NCBI RefSeq assembly: GCF_948329515.1
Contig: NZ_CAOJCN010000004.1
Location: forward strand, 124,001 to 188,000
Reading direction: 5' to 3'
Length of the DNA: 64,000 nucleotides
Source of the DNA: Cohnella rhizoplanae
GTDB taxonomy: Bacteria > Bacillota > Bacilli > Paenibacillales > Paenibacillaceae
Shown here: positions 58,283 through 64,000 of the stretch, in pieces
Layout of the letters: every line of letters begins with the position of its first letter
Numbering within the stretch: the first letter of the stretch is position 1
Notes under the pieces: model-generated
Databases searched by the model: none
The model's input: only the letters and a program-made list of their open reading frames with translations
What the model was told of the DNA's origin: nothing
Position numbers and translations under genes: made by a program

Positions 58283-59719
58283 CTACGTTATAGGTCGGGA
58301 AGATGGCCTGACAACCGCGAGGACCGCTATCGCTCCGATAATCGCGAGCGCGGCAGCGCCAAGGAACACCCAGGAAAATCCTCCAGTCAACGCTTGCGCT
58401 TCGGCTACGCCGCGGCCCGACAAGCGATCCATTCGAGCGGACGCCACTGTTGTCAGCAGCGCAAGTCCAATGGCTCCGCCGAGCTGTTGGCTCGTATTGA
58501 GCAAGCCGCTCGCAAGCCCCGCTTCCCCGTCTGCAACGCCGTGAACCGCCAGCTCCGTTCCGGAGATGAAGGCGCCCCCCAGTCCGATCCCGATCAAGAG
58601 GGACGGCCCCAACAAGTGGGCCGCGAACGTAGCGTCGCTAGGCGATGAAGACAACCAGATCAACCCTGCGGCCAGCACGATCAGCGATGCCGCCAGCGTC
58701 TTGCGCAGACCGATTGCCTGGACCGCACCGGGAACGACTCCGGCGATTGCAACCAGCGCCCCGGCCAGCGGCAGCTGAGTGAGTCCCGCTTTTAAAGCAT
58801 CGTAATGAAGCACTTGCTGCATGTAAACCGAGAGCGCGAAGAACAGTCCCGTCGTCGCTCCCCCGATGAGGAACATCGCCAGATTGCCGCCCGTAACCGA
58901 CTTGTTGCGGAAGATAACCAGCGGCATAAGCGGATTCGATGCGCGCTTCTCGATGAAGAGGAACGACCCGAGCAGCACTACCGCTAAGCCTGCCAGAGTC
59001 AGCGTCTGCGGGGATGTCCAGCCCACCCGCTCCGTGCCTGAGAGTGCGGCCACAAGCGCTACGATGCCGGCCGTTACCGCAGCCGAGCCCGTCATATCCA
59101 GAGTTACGCGTTCGCCGAGCGCATCCTTGGCGATGAGGAAGGGAACCGCGGCCAGAACCAACGCTGCTACGGGTACATTTACATAGAACACCGCGGACCA
59201 TCCAAACGAAGCCGTCAGCACGCCTCCCAACAATACGCCAGCCGCGCTGCCCATACCCGCTACCGCGCCCCAGATACCAAGCGCCCTCGCCCGATCCTGC
59301 GGACTCGCGAACAGCTTGGTGACGAGAGCCAGCGCGGCCGGGGCAAGCAGAGCCGCCGATGCGCCTTGAATCGCTCTCGCCGCAAGCAGCCAGACTCCCG
59401 AGGTTGCCAGTCCGGCCGCGGCCGAAGCAAGCGCAAATCCGGCGACTCCGGTCATGAACAATCTTCGATGTCCGAAGCGATCCGACAGCCTTCCGCCGAG
59501 AAGCAGCAGGCCCCCGAAGGGCAACACATAAGCCGTAATGACCCAGCTCAGCGTATTGGTGCCCAGGTGGAGCTCCGAGCCGAGAGAGGGTAGCGCGATA
59601 TTGACGATGGATGCATCGAGCACGACCAGGAATTGCGCGAACGCCAGCGCGACCAGCGCCCACCACCGATGCGATATAGCACGAGACTGGGCGATTGCCG
59701 GTTGAACCATTGAGCTCAT
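58283..59719 (-). CDS. MFS drug-efflux transporter, DHA2 (14-TM) type
   Basis: Polytopic proton antiporter of 478 residues. FAQFLVVLDASIVNIALPSLG (motif D1 with the membrane Asp), LGGRLSDRFGHRRLF (motif A), RAIQGASAALLAPAALALV (motif B) and VAGMGSAAGVLLGGVLTASFGWSAVFYVNVP (motif C of antiporters) identify the EmrB/QacA group. GAGGAGG precedes the ATG. It is transcribed toward the epimerase gene and is divergent-in-effect from, though on the same strand as, the TetR gene; its promoter carries three copies of a TGATTGATCAAT-type dyad, so TetR repression released by a toxic ligand is expected. Confidence 0.94.
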   Translation of the reverse strand: MSSMVQPAIAQSRAISHRWWALVALAFAQFLVVLDASIVNIALPSLGSELHLGTNTLSWVITAYVLPFGGLLLLGGRLSDRFGHRRLFMTGVAGFALASAAAGLATSGVWLLAARAIQGASAALLAPAALALVTKLFASPQDRARALGIWGAVAGMGSAAGVLLGGVLTASFGWSAVFYVNVPVAALVLAAVPFLIAKDALGERVTLDMTGSAAVTAGIVALVAALSGTERVGWTSPQTLTLAGLAVVLLGSFLFIEKRASNPLMPLVIFRNKSVTGGNLAMFLIGGATTGLFFALSVYMQQVLHYDALKAGLTQLPLAGALVAIAGVVPGAVQAIGLRKTLAASLIVLAAGLIWLSSSPSDATFAAHLLGPSLLIGIGLGGAFISGTELAVHGVADGEAGLASGLLNTSQQLGGAIGLALLTTVASARMDRLSGRGVAEAQALTGGFSWVFLGAAALAIIGAIAVLAVVRPSSRPIT

Positions 59720-59740
59720 AAGAACCTCCTCTTATTATTG

Positions 59741-59750
59741 ATTGATCAAT
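59741..59750. promoter_or_regulatory. TetR operator copy nearest the MFS start
   Basis: ATTGATCAAT palindrome within ATTGATTGATCAATTA, 22 bases before the MFS start codon. Confidence 0.65.
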
Positions 59751-59767
59751 TACGTTATGTTGTTGTA

Positions 59768-59777
59768 ATTGATCAAT
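59768..59777. promoter_or_regulatory. TetR operator, middle copy
   Basis: ATTGATCAAT within GTAATTGATCAATCAC, just downstream of the expected transcription start. Confidence 0.7.
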
Positions 59778-59795
59778 CACTATCTTGATGAAATG

Positions 59796-59824
59796 ACTAT
59801 ATCATAGTGTTATTGATTGGTCAA
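59796..59824 (-). promoter_or_regulatory. Promoter of the MFS gene
   Basis: Minus strand TTGACC (59824-59819), 17 bases, TATAGT (59801-59796). The -35 is inside the operator at 59814-59827. Confidence 0.7.
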
Positions 59825-59827
59825 TCA
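59814..59827. promoter_or_regulatory. TetR operator over the MFS -35 box
   Basis: TGATTGGTCAATCA, one mismatch from a perfect dyad and the same core as the copies at 59741, 59768 and 60398. Confidence 0.7.
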
Positions 59828-59851
59828 CAACTTTTGAAAATGATGATCTCC

Positions 59852-60373
59852 TCATCCTTTCATTAATTCAGGCAAATTAATCGCGACGGCAACGTTGCAC
59901 AACACTCCGCGCGCAAGGAACAGCATCGTCCGCTCTTCGGGCTTCTCGATCCCGGCTTCACGGAACGCCGTCAGCACCATATCTCGGACTTCCTTAAATC
60001 CGTTTCGCATCGTGCCCTGAATCGCTTCTTCCCGCATGGTCTGCGCCTGCATCTGCAGAAGCATTTCGTTCTGGTGCATCTCCTGGATATTCTCGTACTC
60101 CTGAATAAGCTTGGCCTCCAGCAATTCCGGCGGAGTCGTCTCCATCAACTTGCGGAACGATTCGATCACACGGGACCAAGATACCTCCAGCGCGGATAGC
60201 AGCAGATTTTCCTTGGTCGCGAAGAACCGGAATACGTATGGCTGCGATATTTTCGCCCGTTCCGCCACCTGCGCCGTCGTAGCCCGGTAATATCCGACTT
60301 CCGCGAACACTTCGATGGCTGCGGAGATAATCTCCGATTTGCGGTTAACGGACGTTGCTTCGGTTTTAGTCAT
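59852..60373 (-). CDS. TetR-family repressor of the efflux pump
   Basis: Repressor of 173 residues. N-terminal helix-turn-helix at about 10-55: KSEIISAAIEVFAEVGYYRATTAQVAERAKISQPYVFRFFATKENLL. The C-terminal ligand domain (TTPPELLEAKLIQEYENIQEMHQNEMLLQMQAQT, then FLARGVLCNVAVAINLPELMKG) is of the AcrR-like group. ATG 60373 follows GAGGGGGAG. It precedes the MFS gene on the same strand with 132 bases between, and ATTGATCAAT dyads occur upstream of both genes, so it should control itself and the pump. Confidence 0.93.
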   Translation of the reverse strand: MTKTEATSVNRKSEIISAAIEVFAEVGYYRATTAQVAERAKISQPYVFRFFATKENLLLSALEVSWSRVIESFRKLMETTPPELLEAKLIQEYENIQEMHQNEMLLQMQAQTMREEAIQGTMRNGFKEVRDMVLTAFREAGIEKPEERTMLFLARGVLCNVAVAINLPELMKG

Positions 60374-60397
60374 CCTGGACTCCCCCTCTCGATAGTG

Positions 60398-60407
60398 ATT
60401 GATCAAT
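60398..60407. promoter_or_regulatory. TetR operator upstream of its own gene
   Basis: ATTGATCAAT within TGATTGATCAATAA, 25 bases before the TetR start codon; fourth copy of the motif. Confidence 0.65.
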
Positions 60408-60572
60408 AATGAGTCAGTATACAACGACGGTCCGAACAATGCAACAGGCTGCACCTTCGACCGTCTGTCGCCCCACGCTCGTTATTCGCTCATTAGTTGT
60501 TTGCCAACATAAAGTGTCTCTCGCTCGCGGCTCGTGCGAGCTTCCTCCCGCAAGACGGCCGTTCAAGCGTTT

Positions 60573-60630
60573 AAAAATAGAGAGGGGTGCCCCGCAGGCT
60601 GAGCCTATAGCTCTGCCTTCCGGGACACCC
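60573..60630 (-). terminator. Terminator after the 405-residue gene
   Basis: Minus-strand stem GGGTGTCCCG/CGGGGCACCC (one U-G pair) with inner AAGGC/GCCT and GAGC/GCTC pairing, followed by CTCTATTTTT. The 312 bases from 60374 to 60685 otherwise hold the TetR operator and nothing I can call a gene. Confidence 0.75.
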
Positions 60631-60685
60631 TTTTCTTCTTTGCAGTCGTACCGTCGCCCTTGCCGTTGCCGTTCCGCGATCTCAG

Positions 60686-61903
60686 TCAATAATCGCGCGC
60701 GGTATCGAACCAGCGTCGAGCCATCTCTTCCGTTATGGGCTGGCCAATCCGGTGATCGGACTGGCTGAGCTGCCATACCGCTTCGCCAAGGTCCTCACGT
60801 TCGATGGTCTCGATGCCTTTGAGCGTATTAAAGCGCACGGTAAACGCGGTAATGACTGCCTCGGCCTCGGCAATGCTGCTGGCCTGTGCTAGATTTGCCT
60901 TTGCCACGTCGTAAGCTTCGTTAGCCACCTTGGCCAGACGTTTAGGCCAGGACGAGAACGGGCGTCCGAACTCGGTCGACCACCACTCAGGCTCACGCAG
61001 CTGGCTCACTGAGGCATGACCGCTCCACGGGCGGGTTTTGGCGCGTGTCTTCACTTCCTGCTTCAGCCGCTTGCCCGCGGACGCCTCCACATTGTAGGCG
61101 ATAAAGCCGTCAAGCGACGGCCACGCATGCAAGGACGGAAAATCCCCTAGATCCGGCATGTAGCGAAGCTCTAGATTCGTTAATCGGGGGTGTCGAGCCA
61201 ACAAATCCAGGTCGCAGAAGTTCCCCCATAAACGCAGCGAGACGAGGTTCGGGAACCGGCTCAGACACGCAACCGAGATCGGCTGTCCCAGCGGCGCGTT
61301 CTGCAGCGCCAGGCTCGTCACTTGGTGCAGCTCGCCTAGGTCGGGCATCACGAAGGGGAGATCCTCCTTGCGTCTGCCGGTACGCGGCGCTAGTGTCAGC
61401 GAAGACGGCAGATCGCCTGCGGCCGAGAAGCGCAACAGATCGCCGGACACGCTCAGTTGATAAAGCCCCTTGGGGAGCTTGAGGTTTAACCGTCCGCCTG
61501 CAGGATCCATATGAATATGCAAGCCATTTAATTGGGACCGGCTCGCATCCACCTCCGTGTCCGCAGACAGGACGGGCGTCCACGTCATCTCTTCAAGGGG
61601 ACGGCTCTGCGCCCAGTCGAAGAAGCCCGCGTCGCTTCCCGTATAGCGCAGATATCGGGGCCAGGGCGAGCCCGCCGGCGTAGCAAAGGCCTCGAATACG
61701 GTCCAATCGATGCGCGCATCAGGCGCGACGTGAAGGTCTGCCTGCTTCCCCAGATGCGAGGGCCCAATCGATAGACTGCCTACGCCTTTCTGCGTTACAA
61801 GCGTGTGACTGGCCGTACCTGTCAGATCGATGGGGTAACGCCCCTCTTCGCGAATCGAACCAACGGAAGGACGATCCTGGTTATCCTTCGGCAATTCTAT
61901 CAT
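60686..61903 (-). CDS. Unrecognised 405-residue protein with leucine-rich-repeat-like centre
   Basis: I do not recognise this protein. No signal peptide or membrane segment is visible, so it is probably cytoplasmic. Residues about 195-270 have leucine-rich-repeat-like spacing (VTSLALQNAPLG, LSRFPNLVSLRLWGNFCDLDLLARHPRLTNLELRYMPDLGDFPSLHAWPSLDGF). The N-terminal 180 residues are beta-rich and include WTPVLSADTEVDASRSQL. The C-terminal 130 residues are helical (WPKRLAKVANEAYDVAKANLAQASSIAEAEAVITAF). Its ATG lies 23 bases inside the end of the NAD-binding-protein gene, with only a short GAAGGG before it, so it is probably made as part of that operon. Confidence 0.75.
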   Translation of the reverse strand: MIELPKDNQDRPSVGSIREEGRYPIDLTGTASHTLVTQKGVGSLSIGPSHLGKQADLHVAPDARIDWTVFEAFATPAGSPWPRYLRYTGSDAGFFDWAQSRPLEEMTWTPVLSADTEVDASRSQLNGLHIHMDPAGGRLNLKLPKGLYQLSVSGDLLRFSAAGDLPSSLTLAPRTGRRKEDLPFVMPDLGELHQVTSLALQNAPLGQPISVACLSRFPNLVSLRLWGNFCDLDLLARHPRLTNLELRYMPDLGDFPSLHAWPSLDGFIAYNVEASAGKRLKQEVKTRAKTRPWSGHASVSQLREPEWWSTEFGRPFSSWPKRLAKVANEAYDVAKANLAQASSIAEAEAVITAFTVRFNTLKGIETIEREDLGEAVWQLSQSDHRIGQPITEEMARRWFDTARDY

Positions 61904-62570
61904 CCCTTCGAGATAAAGCTGCTTTCTTTATATCCACGCTTTCAAGGATTGGGTGCGCATGCCCGTCTCTTGCAACTTTAATCATCGCGTTTCCAAGCTG
62001 CTCAGAGGTGATCACGCTTCTCGCCTTCATGAGCAGCGGGTAAAAAGGTTTCAATAAATCATATATGGCTTGGTACAGCTTTGTTTTGGATTTTACGCCG
62101 TGCGTCGGAATGATGACGCCCGGGCGGAACATATAAGCAGCCTTAAACGGCAGGCGGAGTAAGTCGTTCTCTGTTTTCCCCTTTATCCCGGCCCACATGA
62201 CGCGACCCTTTTCCGTACTGTCCGTCCCGCTTCCCGACACATAAATGAACGTCATTCGGGGATTTAAGCCGACGAGCGTTTTTGCTGCGGATAACGTTAT
62301 ATCATAAGTTACTTTCTTATATTCGGCTTCGTTCATCCCCACTGCAGAAACGCCTAGACAAAAGAAACACGCGTCAAAACCCGTTATCAAAGGTTCGATC
62401 GAAGATAAATCGGACACATCTTCAAGCTCAGCCTCTTGCAGCTTGTCATGCTGCTGACCCGTACGTTGTCTGCCAATGGACAAAACGCTGTGAACTTCAT
62501 CGCTTATTAAACATTCGCGCAATACGCTTCGGCCCACCATACCGGTAGCCCCAAAGATCATGACGTTCAT
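61881..62570 (-). CDS. NAD(P)H-binding SDR-a protein (YbjT/HTATIP2-like)
   Basis: Protein of 229 residues with Rossmann loop MNVMIFGATGMVGRSVLRECLISDEVHSVLSIGRQ, then FDACFFCLGVSAVGMNEAEYKKVTYDITLSAAKTL, the strand FIYVSGSGTDSTEKGRVMWAGIKGKTENDLL and a RPGVIIP segment. This matches the oxidoreductase/epimerase group of atypical SDRs. ATG 62570 after GGAG gives the full Rossmann start. The gene lies 52 bases behind the MerR gene on the same strand and overlaps the 405-residue gene by 23 bases. Confidence 0.88.
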   Translation of the reverse strand: MNVMIFGATGMVGRSVLRECLISDEVHSVLSIGRQRTGQQHDKLQEAELEDVSDLSSIEPLITGFDACFFCLGVSAVGMNEAEYKKVTYDITLSAAKTLVGLNPRMTFIYVSGSGTDSTEKGRVMWAGIKGKTENDLLRLPFKAAYMFRPGVIIPTHGVKSKTKLYQAIYDLLKPFYPLLMKARSVITSEQLGNAMIKVARDGHAHPILESVDIKKAALSRRDDRIAEG

Positions 62571-62622
62571 TGGCTTGCTCCAATCTCCCGATTGCATCGT
62601 TTTTTTCGCTCGCTTATGAATT

Positions 62623-63072
62623 CTATGCCTTCCGAACGGCGGGCGAGTAGAATACGTCGCCATGCATATACTGAATTCTTGCCCAGTTGGCGGGATTGGT
62701 CGTATCCGGCGTCCGCTGCTCCAGAATGGTTTGATAGAGAGCCGTTTTTTCTTCCAAATGGGCGACGTGCCGCTTGGCCTCTTCGAGCTTAGCGAGCGCG
62801 GCATCTTTATGCGCCGACATGAGCGCGCTGCGCTGCGGAATGGTCGAATCCCCTTCGAGACAAAGATCGACGTACGTTTTAATGTCTTCGATCGGCATCC
62901 CGGACTGCTTGAGGCATTTGATGCCATGCAGCCAGTTGATCGATTGCTCGTCGAACATGCGAATGTTGTTTTTATCGCGCTGCACGCTCGGCACCAGACC
63001 TTTATCCGTATAAAAGCGCACGGCATGCTCGGTGAGTCCCGTTATGAAGGCGGCTTCTTTGACCGTGTGCAT
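62623..63072 (-). CDS. MerR-family regulator (AdhR-like)
   Basis: Regulator of 149 residues. The MerR winged helix is at about 1-70 (HTVKEAAFITGLTEHAVRFYTDKGLVPSVQRDKNNIRMFDEQSINWLHGIKCLKQSGMPIEDIKTYV) with a coiled-coil dimer helix at about 90-120 (AHKDAALAKLEEAKRHVAHLEEKTALY). There is no metal-binding cysteine cluster; it is of the AdhR/YfmP-like class that answers aldehydes. AAGGAGG precedes ATG 63072. The divergent promoter at 63111-63141 has the 19-base spacer and central dyad that MerR proteins act on, and drives an aldo/keto reductase. Confidence 0.92.
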   Translation of the reverse strand: MHTVKEAAFITGLTEHAVRFYTDKGLVPSVQRDKNNIRMFDEQSINWLHGIKCLKQSGMPIEDIKTYVDLCLEGDSTIPQRSALMSAHKDAALAKLEEAKRHVAHLEEKTALYQTILEQRTPDTTNPANWARIQYMHGDVFYSPAVRKA

Positions 63073-63110
63073 GCTTAATATCCTCCTTGAAAAAAAATAG
63101 CGGAGACGGC

Positions 63111-63141
63111 TTGCCTTCGTGTTACACGAAGGTATTAAGAT
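63111..63141 (+). promoter_or_regulatory. MerR-controlled promoter of the aldo/keto reductase
   Basis: TTGCCT (63111-63116), a 19-base spacer and TAAGAT (63136-63141). CCTTCGTGTTACACGAAGG (63114-63132), nine-base perfect arms around a single T, fills the spacer. Overlong spacer plus central dyad is the MerR-type layout in which the protein untwists DNA to activate. Confidence 0.75.
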
Positions 63142-63228
63142 CATTGTAATGCAAATCGGCCGCGAGCGGAATGCCCGCTAAGGGGCCCCCATTGCCGGTC
63201 TCCGCGCCGTTTGCCGTATACATTTTAA

Positions 63229-64000
<772 letters not shown>

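Overview
The window reads as chromosomal DNA of a high-GC, spore-former-type Firmicute of the Paenibacillaceae (Paenibacillus/Cohnella-like). This is inferred from two carbohydrate loci with YesM/YesN two-component systems and LplABC-type transporters without their own ATPase, a large SLH-domain surface protein, CtaG/SCO oxidase-assembly proteins, and Gram-positive ribosome-binding sites (AAGGAGG-like) in front of nearly every gene. I see no phage, insertion sequence, plasmid or CRISPR signature; one tRNA gene (initiator Met) is present.

Layout. 1-4.4 kb: oxidoreductases paired with regulators (aldo/keto reductase and SDR with a MarR; an SDR plus small Atu4866-like protein with an AraC). 4.5-5.1 kb: tRNA-fMet and a small GIY-YIG protein. 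5.3-15.5 kb: carbohydrate locus 1 (secreted modular glycoside hydrolase, YesM, YesN, lipoprotein binding protein, two permeases). 15.6-16.9 kb: DUF2243 and CtaG membrane proteins. 16.9-21.2 kb: Crp/Fnr regulator, SsuBCA-like transporter and a metallo-beta-lactamase-fold hydrolase. 21.5-25.2 kb: beta-propeller phytase and a Na+/H+ antiporter. 25.4-28.2 kb: atypical SDR and a STAND/LuxR regulator. 28.4-34.4 kb: mannose operon (DeoR, mannose-6-phosphate isomerase, ROK kinase, GH38 alpha-mannosidase). 34.6-36.3 kb: SDR and MmyB-type regulator. 36.4-45.9 kb: carbohydrate locus 2 (second GH38, YesN, binding protein, two permeases, YesM). 46-48.5 kb: racemase, DUF2269-like protein, NmrA-like reductase with HxlR. 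48.6-53.4 kb: SLH protein with three long repeats, then SCO. 53.5-57.1 kb: four-gene operon of OsmC-like, MetE-like, signal-less PhnD-like and acyl-CoA-dehydrogenase-like proteins. 57.2-64 kb: epimerase, MFS pump with TetR, an unrecognised 405-residue protein, NAD-binding protein, MerR and a second aldo/keto reductase.

How it works together. The mannose operon plus locus 2 would import mannosides and convert them, through two very similar alpha-mannosidases, a sugar kinase and ManA, to fructose 6-phosphate; three copies of a 12-bp motif at the deoR and manA promoters look like the DeoR operators. Locus 1 has its own candidate YesN operator, repeated upstream of both the hydrolase and the binding-protein gene. 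Several stress-type regulators sit beside the gene they probably control, with clear dyads in the MarR, TetR and MerR cases.

The strongest candidate for an undescribed system is the tight 53.5-57.1 kb operon: a flavoprotein, a cytoplasmic periplasmic-binding-fold protein without transporter partners, a stand-alone MetE catalytic domain with all zinc ligands, and an OsmC-fold protein with serines at the usual cysteine positions.
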